This document shows, piece by piece, positions 1 to 7,888 of a stretch of DNA of 64,000 nucleotides (position 1 is its first letter; each line of letters begins with the position of its first letter). The notes beneath the pieces are model-generated. The model did not search any database and was not told where the DNA came from. It saw only the letters and a program-made list of their open reading frames with translations. Source of the stretch: Mycolicibacterium chubuense (GTDB lineage Bacteria > Actinomycetota > Actinomycetes > Mycobacteriales > Mycobacteriaceae); contig NZ_JYNX01000033.1 in NCBI RefSeq assembly GCF_001044255.1, positions 31,860 to 95,859 of the forward strand, given 5' to 3'. The position numbers and the translations under genes were made by a program.

Positions 1-387
1 CGAATACCACGCCGGCGCCATCGCCCACGTGGTCACGATGCTGCCGTCGGACTCCAGGGTGATCACCCGCTCCCCCAGCAGGGATCCCGTCCGGATGTGG
101 GCGGTGGTCAGCGAACCCAGCGGGTACTTGCCGTCGATGGTGAACGTGACCAGCGCGTCGCCGTTGTCGAGTGCGACGTCGGTGACGGTGCCCACCTTGA
201 TCCCCGACAGCGTCACGTCGTTGCCGACGGCGATTCCGCCCGCCTCGGCGAACAGGGCCTGATGCCGGATGGACGTGGCCCACTGGACAAGTCGCTCGGG
301 CTGCAATCCGACCGCGATGACGAGGACGATCAGCATCACGCCGATGAAACCCGCCTTGATGAGATTCGATTCTCGGTACTTGCGCAT
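1..387 (-). CDS. mceC: Mce-family protein MceC, N-terminal part (runs off left edge)
   Basis: Translating the minus strand from the ATG at 387 gives 129 residues before the window ends. There is a short cytoplasmic start, one hydrophobic anchor at about residues 9-28, then the beginning of an MCE/MlaD domain with the family-like segment GNDVTLSGIKVGTV near residues 55-68. MCE proteins are envelope-anchored, form hexameric tunnels, and carry hydrophobic substrates to a YrbE permease. The ATG overlaps the mceB stop as ATGA, so the two genes are translationally coupled. Third in the yrbEA-yrbEB-mceA-mceB-mceC order. The C-terminal helical part and the rest of the operon (mceD-F expected) lie outside the window, so the substrate cannot be judged. 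Confidence 0.9.
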   Translation of the reverse strand, partial: MRKYRESNLIKAGFIGVMLIVLVIAVGLQPERLVQWATSIRHQALFAEAGGIAVGNDVTLSGIKVGTVTDVALDNGDALVTFTIDGKYPLGSLTTAHIRTGSLLGERVITLESDGSIVTTWAMAPAWYS

Positions 388-1412
388 CAGGGCTCAGCGC
401 ACCTTCCGCCTTCTTGTTTGATCATGGGGAAGACCGCGGTCCGGCCCTGCAGATCGGTGACCCGGATCGACAGCCCGCAGATGTAGTACATGATCCAACT
501 GCCGTACGAGCCCAATCGCGCCAGTTTCCGGTAGTTCTCGGGTCCCCGCTGCAGTGCCCGGTCGAGCACGATCTGATGGTCGTCGAGAAGCGGCGCCAGT
601 CGGTTGAGCTGGTCGACGGAGCCGGCCAGCGGCGGCCGCGCCTGGGTGAGAAGGTCGGTCAAAGAGGCGGTTCCGCTGTCCAGTGCGGTGATGGCCGTAC
701 CGATCGGATCCCGGTCCTGCGACAGCCCGCTGACCAGTTGCTCGAGCCTGTCGATCGCGTCCGAGAACTTGTCACCGTCCTTGCCGATCGTGTCGACGAC
801 GGTGCGCAGGTTGTCGATCAACTGCTGCACCACGGCGCTGTTGTCCGCCAGCGTGGTCGAGAACGACGACGTCTTGCTCAGCAGCGAGTCCAGCGTGGTG
901 CCCTGACCCTGGAAAATCTGCACCAGCGCGGAGGTCAGAGCGTTCACGTCCTGCGGATTGAGGCCCTGCACCACGGGCCGCAGACCGCCGAGCAGCAGGT
1001 CGAGATCGAGTGCACCCGCGGTCCGTTCCTTCGGGATCTGCGCGCCCGGGGGCAGCACCCGCGTCGAGCCCGGGCCGTCGAGGAGCTCGAGATACCGGTC
1101 ACCGGTCAGGTTGAGATAGCGAACCGCGGCTTTCGTGCCGGTGGTGAGCACGACGGTACGGTCGGCGTCGAAGGTGACCAGGACGCTCTTGTCGTTCTGC
1201 AGTTCGATGGCGTCGACGGTGCCGACCCGGACCCCGGCGACGCGGACCGAGTCGCCGGTCTTCAACCGCGAGGCATCGCCGAACACCGCTGAGTAGCTCG
1301 AGGTCGAGCCGCTGCGGTACTGGCTGAACGCCATGAACAGGAAGGCGGTGAGCAGGACCATCACCACCGCGAAGATCCCGAACTTGACCAGTGTGCCGGT
1401 GGCGCGCGTCAT
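387..1412 (-). CDS. mceB: Mce-family protein MceB
   Basis: 341 residues, the usual length for actinobacterial MceB. A single N-terminal transmembrane segment (about residues 10-30) is followed by an MCE/MlaD domain (about 36-115, with GDSVRVAGVRVGTVDAIEL) and a long helical region rich in Leu, Ser and Thr to about residue 290. Two cysteines lie near the end (YYICGL and GGRCAEP), a common position in MceB and possibly a disulfide. The protein is expected at the cell envelope as one chain of a heterohexameric lipid-transfer tube. It starts inside the 3' end of mceA (4-bp overlap) and its TGA overlaps the mceC start, so it belongs to a tightly coupled operon. Confidence 0.95.
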   Translation of the reverse strand: MTRATGTLVKFGIFAVVMVLLTAFLFMAFSQYRSGSTSSYSAVFGDASRLKTGDSVRVAGVRVGTVDAIELQNDKSVLVTFDADRTVVLTTGTKAAVRYLNLTGDRYLELLDGPGSTRVLPPGAQIPKERTAGALDLDLLLGGLRPVVQGLNPQDVNALTSALVQIFQGQGTTLDSLLSKTSSFSTTLADNSAVVQQLIDNLRTVVDTIGKDGDKFSDAIDRLEQLVSGLSQDRDPIGTAITALDSGTASLTDLLTQARPPLAGSVDQLNRLAPLLDDHQIVLDRALQRGPENYRKLARLGSYGSWIMYYICGLSIRVTDLQGRTAVFPMIKQEGGRCAEP

Positions 1413-2596
1413 CCCGGTTGCCCGATCTGTGCGGTGTTGCGGGGCGGACCGTCCAAGGGCCCGAACAGCAGCTGCTTGAGGCCGTCGGAGTTGAGCACGA
1501 TGCCCTGGTTTCCGTACTGCCAGGGGTTGGCGCCCGTATCGGTGACCAGATACTTCGACCTGTTACCGAACCCGATGTAGGGCAGGCCCATACATTCCGG
1601 GCCGCCCTTGGCCGCCACCTTCGGCAGGTTCGCCGGATAGCGGTACCGCTCGATGCCGAGGGTGAAGGCGACGTTGACCAGAACGCCGGGATCCAGCTGG
1701 GGCGGCTGATGCAGCGTGTACTGCATGCCCTTGAGCGTGCAGTCGATGGCGGGGGCGTACCGCTGGAACACGTCGGTGCTCGGAACCAGCAGGTCCAGCA
1801 CGGTGCTGAAGGCGGCCCGGTTGCTGCCCAGGACGTCGTTGCCGATGTCGGCCAGGCCGATGGCGCTGACCAGGAACGTGTCCAGATTGTCCTGCTGGTC
1901 GACGATGCTGTCGCTCAGTGTGGTCGAGTTCTTCATCGTCCGAACGAGATCCGGTGCCGCGTCGGCGTAGGCGTTGGCGACCGGCGCGGTGAGCTCGATG
2001 TCCCGGCTCAGGCTCGGCAGGCTGGGTTCCAGCTTGGCCAGCAGGGTGTTGAAATCGCTGAGCGCCTGCCCGAATTTCTCACCGCGGCCGGAGAACGCGG
2101 CCGACAGCGCACCGAGTGTCTCGTTGAGCTTGGCGGGATCGATCTTGTCGAGCACCGAAACCAGTTGCTGGAAGACGGTGTTGGCTTCCACCATGACGTG
2201 CTGACCCTGCAGCGTCTGGCCGGCCCGCAACGTGTCGGCCGACGGATTCGGCGGCGCGACCAGCTCGACGGACTTGGCGCCGAACACCGTCGACGAGGCG
2301 ATGTCCACGCCGACGTTGCTCGGAATCAGATGCAGCGCAGAGGAGTCGATGGCCAGCTTCAGATCGGCGGTGCCGTCCGGACGGTAGGACACCGATTCCA
2401 CGGTGCCGACCTGCACGCCGCGCATCTTGACCTTGGCGTCGGGGTTCATCACCAGGCCGGCGCGATCGGAGATCACCGTGACCCCGGCGGTGTCACGGTA
2501 GTCGCCACGGAACAGGACGACGGCCAGCGCGACCACCGCGACGATCGCGATGATCATGCCCAGGCCGACCAGGGGTCGGAGATAGCTGCGCGTCAC
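1409..2596 (-). CDS. mceA: Mce-family protein MceA
   Basis: 395 residues. A transmembrane anchor at about residues 9-29 is followed by an MCE/MlaD domain (about 35-115; KVKMRGVQVGTVESV) and an extended helical domain. Two cysteines in the C-terminal third (AIDCTLKG and GPECMG) could form a disulfide. The family imports lipids: Mce1 fatty/mycolic acids and Mce4 cholesterol in M. tuberculosis. Which one this operon resembles cannot be decided by eye. It lies 9 bp after yrbEB and overlaps mceB by 4 bp. Its placement behind CoA-dependent catabolic genes suggests that the imported compound is the substrate of this region (inference). Confidence 0.95.
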   Translation of the reverse strand: MTRSYLRPLVGLGMIIAIVAVVALAVVLFRGDYRDTAGVTVISDRAGLVMNPDAKVKMRGVQVGTVESVSYRPDGTADLKLAIDSSALHLIPSNVGVDIASSTVFGAKSVELVAPPNPSADTLRAGQTLQGQHVMVEANTVFQQLVSVLDKIDPAKLNETLGALSAAFSGRGEKFGQALSDFNTLLAKLEPSLPSLSRDIELTAPVANAYADAAPDLVRTMKNSTTLSDSIVDQQDNLDTFLVSAIGLADIGNDVLGSNRAAFSTVLDLLVPSTDVFQRYAPAIDCTLKGMQYTLHQPPQLDPGVLVNVAFTLGIERYRYPANLPKVAAKGGPECMGLPYIGFGNRSKYLVTDTGANPWQYGNQGIVLNSDGLKQLLFGPLDGPPRNTAQIGQPG

Positions 2597-2605
2597 CTGC
2601 CCCCC

Positions 2606-3463
2606 CTAGCCCGACAGATTGAAGTTGCCGTTGGAGCCGTAGATCGACAGCGACACCAGCAGCGTCACCGAGACGACCACGATCAGCGAGGTCCGCACCG
2701 CGTTGCCCACGGCGACCCCGACGCCCGAGGGTCCACCGGTGGCGAAGTAGCCGAAGTAGGTGTGGATCAACAGGATCGTGATCGCCATCAGGATCGCCTG
2801 GAGAAAGGACCACAGCAGGTCGATCGGGTTGAGGAACGTGTCGAAGTAGTGGTCGTAGAGACCGCTGGACTGACCGAACAGCACCGTGGTGGTGAATTGG
2901 CTTGCGACGAAAGACAGGATCACCGCGATGGAGTACAGCGGGGTGATCGCGATCATGCCGGCGACGATGCGGGTCGACACCAGGTACTCGATGGGTCGGA
3001 TACCCATCGACTCCAGCGCGTCGATCTCCTCGTTGATCCGCATGGCTCCCAGTTGCGCGGTCACGCCGGCGCCGAACGTGGCGGCCAGGCCGATGCCGGC
3101 GACCACCGGCGCCGAGATCCGCACGTTGATGAAGGCCGCCAGGAAGCCGGTCAGCGCTTCGATGCCGATGTTGCCCAGCGAGCTGTACCCCTGAACGGCC
3201 AGCGTGCCGCCCGCTGCCAGCGTGAGGAAGCCGACGATCACCACCGTGCCGCCGATCATCGCCAATGTCCCCGCGCCCATGGAGATCTCGGCGATCAGGC
3301 GGATGATCTCCTTACGGAAGTGCAATGCCGCGTGGGGCACGCCGGCGATCGCCTTCCCGTAGAACATCGTGTGGTCGCCGATGCGTGACAGCGTCGCCAC
3401 GGGCCGACCGGCGTAGCTCGTCAGCCGCGGGAAACGCGACCGCAGGATCGTAGAAGTGCCCAT
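2606..3463 (-). CDS. yrbEB: YrbE/MlaE-type permease subunit B of the Mce transporter
   Basis: 285 residues with about five or six hydrophobic segments, typical of MlaE-type permeases. The cytoplasmic coupling motif EEIDALESMGI lies at residues 145-155; in this family it contacts the MceG/Mkl ATPase. Together with YrbEA it forms the inner-membrane part of the Mce importer. It begins 9 bp downstream of yrbEA and ends 9 bp before mceA. No MceG ATPase gene is in the window, which is normal because mycobacteria encode one elsewhere that serves all Mce systems. The start at 3463 gives the usual amphipathic N-terminal stretch before the first membrane helix. Confidence 0.95.
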   Translation of the reverse strand: MGTSTILRSRFPRLTSYAGRPVATLSRIGDHTMFYGKAIAGVPHAALHFRKEIIRLIAEISMGAGTLAMIGGTVVIVGFLTLAAGGTLAVQGYSSLGNIGIEALTGFLAAFINVRISAPVVAGIGLAATFGAGVTAQLGAMRINEEIDALESMGIRPIEYLVSTRIVAGMIAITPLYSIAVILSFVASQFTTTVLFGQSSGLYDHYFDTFLNPIDLLWSFLQAILMAITILLIHTYFGYFATGGPSGVGVAVGNAVRTSLIVVVSVTLLVSLSIYGSNGNFNLSG

Positions 3464-3472
3464 GATGTCCGC

Positions 3473-4282
3473 CTAACCCGTCGTCATCCGGATGCCGACG
3501 GCGGTGACGACCACGTTGATGACGAACAGTGCCATGAACGCGTAGACGACGGTCTCGTTGACGGCGTTGCCGACGGCCTTGGCACCGCCGCCGGTGATGG
3601 TGAGTCCGCGGTAGCACGCCACCAGGCCGGCGATGAGTCCGAACAGCGCCGCTTTGACGCACGAGATGATGACCTCGGGGACCCCGGTGAGCAGCGTGAT
3701 GCCGGCGGCGAAGGCGCCCGGGTTCACGTCCTGGATGAACACCGAGAACGTGTAACCGCCCAGGATGCCGATGATGACGACCAGGCTGTTGAGCAGCAGC
3801 GCCACCAGACCCGACGCCAGCATCCGCGGAGTCACCAGGCGCTGCACCGGGTTGATGCCCAGCACCTCCATGGCGTCGATCTCCTCGCGAATGGTGCGCG
3901 AGCCCAGATCGGCGCACATCGCCGTCGCGCCGGCGCCCGCCACGATCAGGACCGTCACCAGCGGGCCCACCTGCGTCACCGCCCCGAATGCCGCTCCGGC
4001 GCCGCTGAGGTCGGCCGCGCCCAACTCACGAAGCAGGATGTTGAGGATGAAACTGACGAGCACGGTGAACGGAATGGCCACCAGCAGCGTGGGCGCCAGG
4101 GACACCCGGGCCACGAACCAGCACTGCTCCAGGAATTCCCGCCACTGAAACGGCCGGCGGAAGACGAACACCACCGCATCGGCGGACATCGAGAACAATC
4201 CCCCGACCGCCTGCATCGGGCCCTTGACGTTCCGAATCTGCGCGATCCCCGGAGACCACCGTTCAGGTCCTCTACCTGCCAT
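3473..4282 (-). CDS. yrbEA: YrbE/MlaE-type permease subunit A of the Mce transporter
   Basis: 269 residues, a multi-spanning MlaE permease. The motif EEIDAMEVLGINP at residues 133-145 is the paralogue of the EEIDALE motif in yrbEB and marks the cytoplasmic loop that contacts the ATPase. The ATG at 4282 overlaps the end of the upstream thiolase-like gene by 11 bp, so the permease is co-transcribed with four metabolic genes reaching back to 9381. In most mce operons yrbEA is the first gene; here it is an internal gene of a catabolic operon. A later start near the first hydrophobic stretch is possible. Confidence 0.93.
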   Translation of the reverse strand: MAGRGPERWSPGIAQIRNVKGPMQAVGGLFSMSADAVVFVFRRPFQWREFLEQCWFVARVSLAPTLLVAIPFTVLVSFILNILLRELGAADLSGAGAAFGAVTQVGPLVTVLIVAGAGATAMCADLGSRTIREEIDAMEVLGINPVQRLVTPRMLASGLVALLLNSLVVIIGILGGYTFSVFIQDVNPGAFAAGITLLTGVPEVIISCVKAALFGLIAGLVACYRGLTITGGGAKAVGNAVNETVVYAFMALFVINVVVTAVGIRMTTG

Positions 4283-5441
4283 GGCTGTCGGATCCTTCCA
4301 GGATCGTCACGGCCGAGACCGCAGTCGGTCCGCCGATGTTGTGCGCCAACCCGATCCGTGCTCCGTCCACCTGGTTGACGGCCTCACCGCGCAACTGCTG
4401 GAACAACTCGACGCACTGTGCCACGCCGGTGGCACCCGGCGGGTGCCCTTTGGCCTTCAATCCCCCGCTCGGGTTGACCGGCAGGGAGCCGCCCATGCTG
4501 GTCTCCCCTGCCTCGAGAAGTTTGTAGCCACCCAGCCTCTCAGCAAATCCGAGGTCTTCGTAGCTCATCAGCTCGATACCGGTGAGGAAATCGTGCACCT
4601 CGGCCACGTCGACGTCGACCGGCCCCAGCCCGGCCATCGCGAACGCCTGCTTGGCCGCCCGGGTGGTCGCCGGGAACGTCGTCAGATCCGGCTTGTGCTG
4701 GTGCATGACCGAATCGAGGCCCAGCCCCACCCCGCGGATCCATACCGGCCGGTCGGTGAACCGATCGGCGACGTCCTCGGCGGCGATCACCAGCGCTGCA
4801 GCACCGTCGCTCTGCGGCGCGCAGTCATACATCCGGAACGGTGTCACGACCGTTGGTGCGTTCAGGGCCTGCTCCATCGTGATCTCGAAGCGCAGCCGCG
4901 CTTTGGGGTTGTTCACACCGTGGCGGTGGTTCTTGACCGCCACCATGGCCAAGTGTTCTTCAGTTGCCGGAGATTCGTGGAGATATCGGCGAACGTGCAG
5001 GGCGAATCCCGCGGGCGCCACGAGACCGAGCGGGTAGTCCCAGGCCATGTCGCGCGCCATGGCCTCCCATTCCCAGAGCATGTCGGCCGAGGTGGTGTCG
5101 CGCAGTTTGTCCGCGCCCATCACGAGCGCGACGTCGAAGGCGCCTGATGCCACGCCGAACAGCGCGTTGCGCAGCGCGTCTTGCCCGGTGGCGCAGGAGT
5201 TCTCGACGCGGCTGACGGGCAGGTCGGGCAGCCCGAGGGTGTCGGCGAGGATTCCCGCCGGGAACCCGTCGGCGGTGCCCATCGCGCCGAACCATGCCGC
5301 CTGCACGTCGGTCTTCGCCAGTCCCTTGTCGACCGAGTGCGCGCACTCGGCGAATGCCATCGGAAGCAGATCCTTGATGCCGAGGGCGAAGTGCTCGGCG
5401 AACGGGGTCATCCCGGCCCCGACGATCCCGACCCTCCTCAC
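4272..5441 (-). CDS. Thiolase-like lipid-transfer protein (Ltp/SCP-x thiolase family)
   Basis: 389 residues from a GTG at 5441, preceded by a GGAG Shine-Dalgarno. A longer open frame upstream would run into the neighbouring gene and lacks family similarity. It belongs to the thiolase superfamily branch of SCP-x thiolases and Ltp proteins. A thiolase-type nucleophile is present (Cys83 in NSCATGQ) and so is the C-terminal GHPPG with His333. The usual NEAF segment is replaced by EVHDF. Ltp proteins act in removal of sterol side chains, some as thiolases and some as retro-aldolases with a DUF35 partner. The next gene upstream encodes a DUF35 protein, so a two-protein complex is likely (inference). 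Confidence 0.88.
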   Translation of the reverse strand: MRRVGIVGAGMTPFAEHFALGIKDLLPMAFAECAHSVDKGLAKTDVQAAWFGAMGTADGFPAGILADTLGLPDLPVSRVENSCATGQDALRNALFGVASGAFDVALVMGADKLRDTTSADMLWEWEAMARDMAWDYPLGLVAPAGFALHVRRYLHESPATEEHLAMVAVKNHRHGVNNPKARLRFEITMEQALNAPTVVTPFRMYDCAPQSDGAAALVIAAEDVADRFTDRPVWIRGVGLGLDSVMHQHKPDLTTFPATTRAAKQAFAMAGLGPVDVDVAEVHDFLTGIELMSYEDLGFAERLGGYKLLEAGETSMGGSLPVNPSGGLKAKGHPPGATGVAQCVELFQQLRGEAVNQVDGARIGLAHNIGGPTAVSAVTILEGSDSHGR

Positions 5442-5463
5442 GCCGCGACTCCCGCCCGGGCCC

Positions 5464-6639
5464 TCACGCCGCGGCCCGTTCCGGTTCGAACGCGTAGCCG
5501 TAGTCGGGCACCCCGGAGCGCACCGCGACCCGGCGCAGTGCCAACCGGCCACGGTCCCCGATCTCGACCGTGCCGGGCGTCGCACCGGTGACCTTCACCA
5601 GTGCCCGCACCCCGACGTCGTCGAGTTCGACGATCACCAGTGAATAGGGGCTCCGCAGCCCCGGCACCGGGATGTGCACGGTGGTCTCGGTGTAGACGGT
5701 GCCGGTGCGCGGCAGCGGCACCAACGCGTAGTCGGTGGCCAGCGCCCCGTCCTCACCGACCCGGTACCGCGGCGGAAAGTCGAGCGTCTCGCTGTCGCTG
5801 AAAGTCCCTGCCTCCCAGCGCACCTTGGCCTCGAAGGCGCGCTCGTAGGCGGCCAGCGAGATCGGGATGTCGGCGTCGTCGGTGAAGGTTCCGGCCGGGA
5901 TCGGTTGCGGCGCAGGCTCTCTGCGGCGGATCGACGCGGTGCCGCCGGTGACGCTGATCCCTGACAGGATCGCCTGCTCGACGGCCACCAGCGGGCCCGT
6001 GGCACCACGCTCGGCGAGGGAGGCCAGGGCGAACACGCTCGCGCTCGCCCCGATGGTCGGCAGCACCGGCGGATCCGGCAGACACAACTCGGCGGCGCGC
6101 TGGTGGTCGACCCCGGCCACCGCCGCCGGAGTGTCCAGCCACGCGGCGGCCAGCGAGGCGACCAGGCCTCGCTCGTGCAGCAGGCGCGGGTCACCGTAGT
6201 CGTGCACGTCGCCGGTGGCGTTGCGGGTTCGCACCGGCAGGCTGCGCGCCACCCGCGCGGCGGTCCGAACCCGCAATCCGTGCTCGCCGGTCACCAGGGC
6301 CGCGGCGCCGGCCGGAAACAGGTCGGCACCGATGATCAGCGTGCGCGCACGTGCCGAACTCAGGGCGTCGACGGTCGCCGGGGCGCCGCCGAGCCGCTCG
6401 TCGACCTCGAGCTCCGGGTCCAGCCCCAGGCCGGCAAGCAGGACCGCAGCGTTACTGCTCTCCGTCAGCGGCAGGTGCCGGCTGACCAGGACCACGCGCT
6501 CGACCGTCGTCCCGGCGTCCAGCGCTGCGCGGCCCGCCTCGACCGCCATCGTGACCACGTCCTCGTCATCGCCGGCGACCCGGTGCAGGGGCGATCCCCA
6601 GCACGGCAGGTAGGTGCCGATCGCGGCGACGTAGGGCAT
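5464..6639 (-). CDS. HMG-CoA-synthase-like protein with C-terminal DUF35 OB-fold
   Basis: 391 residues. The N-terminal 270 or so resemble the KAS III/HMG-CoA-synthase-like fold (opening VAAIGTYLPCWG, later LIIGADLFPAG), but no convincing catalytic Cys-His-Asn set is visible, so it may be structural. The C-terminal 110 residues fit a DUF35 OB-fold (PLPRTGTVYTETTVHIP, then SPYSLVIVELDDVGVRALV). The four-Cys zinc ribbon normally found before this OB-fold is absent. DUF35 proteins bind acyl-CoA and partner thiolase-like enzymes, such as ChsH2 with Ltp2 in cholesterol side-chain retro-aldol cleavage. It sits 22 bp upstream of the thiolase-like gene in the mce-linked operon. The exact reaction is unknown. 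Confidence 0.8.
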   Translation of the reverse strand: MPYVAAIGTYLPCWGSPLHRVAGDDEDVVTMAVEAGRAALDAGTTVERVVLVSRHLPLTESSNAAVLLAGLGLDPELEVDERLGGAPATVDALSSARARTLIIGADLFPAGAAALVTGEHGLRVRTAARVARSLPVRTRNATGDVHDYGDPRLLHERGLVASLAAAWLDTPAAVAGVDHQRAAELCLPDPPVLPTIGASASVFALASLAERGATGPLVAVEQAILSGISVTGGTASIRRREPAPQPIPAGTFTDDADIPISLAAYERAFEAKVRWEAGTFSDSETLDFPPRYRVGEDGALATDYALVPLPRTGTVYTETTVHIPVPGLRSPYSLVIVELDDVGVRALVKVTGATPGTVEIGDRGRLALRRVAVRSGVPDYGYAFEPERAAA

Positions 6640-6679
6640 GGTGGGGTCTCCAGGGAGCGTGGGTCGGGGGAAGCGGCGA

Positions 6680-7888
6680 TCAGGTGACGGCGCCGGCCGT
6701 CTTGAGCTCGATGATGCGGTCCCAGTCCAGTCCGAGCTCGAGGAGGACCTCGTCGGTCTGCTCGGCGAAACCGGGGGCCGGACCGGAACTCGGCGCGGCC
6801 ACGTCGAACTGCACCGGGTTGGCGACGAGCTCGAGTTCGCCTGCCTGAACCAGGTATTCGTTGGCGCGGACCTGGGCGTCCTCGGCGGCCTGCAGCGTGT
6901 CCTGGACCGGCGCCCAGGGCCCGGCCAGCGTCGCGAAGCGTTCGCTCCACTCGGCCAGCGGCCGCTTCTTCATGGCTTCGGCCAGGAACTCGGTGGCGGC
7001 CCCGGTGTTCTCGGCGATCGACTCGGCGGTCGCGAAGCGCGGGTCGTCGGCCAGGTCCTCGAGGTCCATGTGCGCGCACACGTCGGCCCAGAATTTGGTG
7101 GGCTGCATCATGACGAACGAGATGTACCGGTCGTCGGCGGTGGCGTACAGACCGACCAGAGGATTGATCGGCGAGCCGTGCACACCGGGCGGGAACGCCT
7201 CCATGCGCTGTCCGAGATGCTTGGTCAGCGCCACGGTGTGGCCCATGGCCCACAGCCCGCTGCCGAGCAGGGACACGTCGACGACCGACGGCTCGCCGGT
7301 GCGCTCCCGCTTGAGCAGCGCCGCCGCGATGCCGCCCGCCAGGTTGGTGCCCGAGATCGTGTCGCCGTAGGCGGGACCGGGCGGGCCGACCATTCCCGGT
7401 GTGCCGGGCGGGGTGATGGTCGCGGCGGTGCCCGCGCGGCACCAGAAGGCGGTCATGTCGTAACCACCCTTGACCGATTCGACGCCGCGCGGCCCGAGCG
7501 CGCTGCCGCGGGCGTAGACGATCGCCGGGTTGACGGCACGGATGTCGTCGACGTCGATGCCGAACTTCCGGCGGTGGCCCGGAAGGAAGCTGGTGAGGAA
7601 GACGTCGGCGCGACGGGCCAACTCCAGCAACACCTCACGGCCCTGCGGCACCGACATGTCGAGCCCTATGCTGCGCTTGAGCCGGTTCGCGTGTTCGATG
7701 TTCGGATTGGGGTCGCCCTCGACGCGGAGCAGTCCCGTCTGGCGCAGGCCACGCTGCGGGTCCCCGGTGACGGCATGCTCGACCTTGATGACGTCGGCTC
7801 CCCATTCGGCGAGCACCGCGCCGGCCGACGGGACGAACCCGTACATCGCGACCTCGAGGACCCGGATGCCCTCCAGCGGCTTGCTCAC
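6680..7888 (-). CDS. Family III CoA-transferase (CaiB/BaiF type)
   Basis: 402 residues, a single-domain family III (formyl-CoA/carnitine-CoA type) transferase. The N-terminal segment LEGIRVLEVAMYGFVP is the family signature, and Asp144 in GGYDMTAFW is at the position of the catalytic aspartate that forms the acyl-aspartyl intermediate. These enzymes move CoA between carboxylic acids through anhydride and thioester intermediates, so this one could activate an acid of the pathway without ATP. Its ATG overlaps the end of the aldehyde dehydrogenase gene by 4 bp, which fits successive aldehyde oxidation and CoA activation. The acceptor acid is unknown. Confidence 0.9.
   Translation of the reverse strand: MSKPLEGIRVLEVAMYGFVPSAGAVLAEWGADVIKVEHAVTGDPQRGLRQTGLLRVEGDPNPNIEHANRLKRSIGLDMSVPQGREVLLELARRADVFLTSFLPGHRRKFGIDVDDIRAVNPAIVYARGSALGPRGVESVKGGYDMTAFWCRAGTAATITPPGTPGMVGPPGPAYGDTISGTNLAGGIAAALLKRERTGEPSVVDVSLLGSGLWAMGHTVALTKHLGQRMEAFPPGVHGSPINPLVGLYATADDRYISFVMMQPTKFWADVCAHMDLEDLADDPRFATAESIAENTGAATEFLAEAMKKRPLAEWSERFATLAGPWAPVQDTLQAAEDAQVRANEYLVQAGELELVANPVQFDVAAPSSGPAPGFAEQTDEVLLELGLDWDRIIELKTAGAVT

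Noticed and set aside
1391-3388. Open frame of over 600 codons on the plus strand opposite yrbEB and mceA
   Set aside because: The translation is low-complexity and rich in Arg, Asp, His and Gln, as expected from antisense of GC-rich genes; the minus-strand genes have clear domains and coupled junctions.
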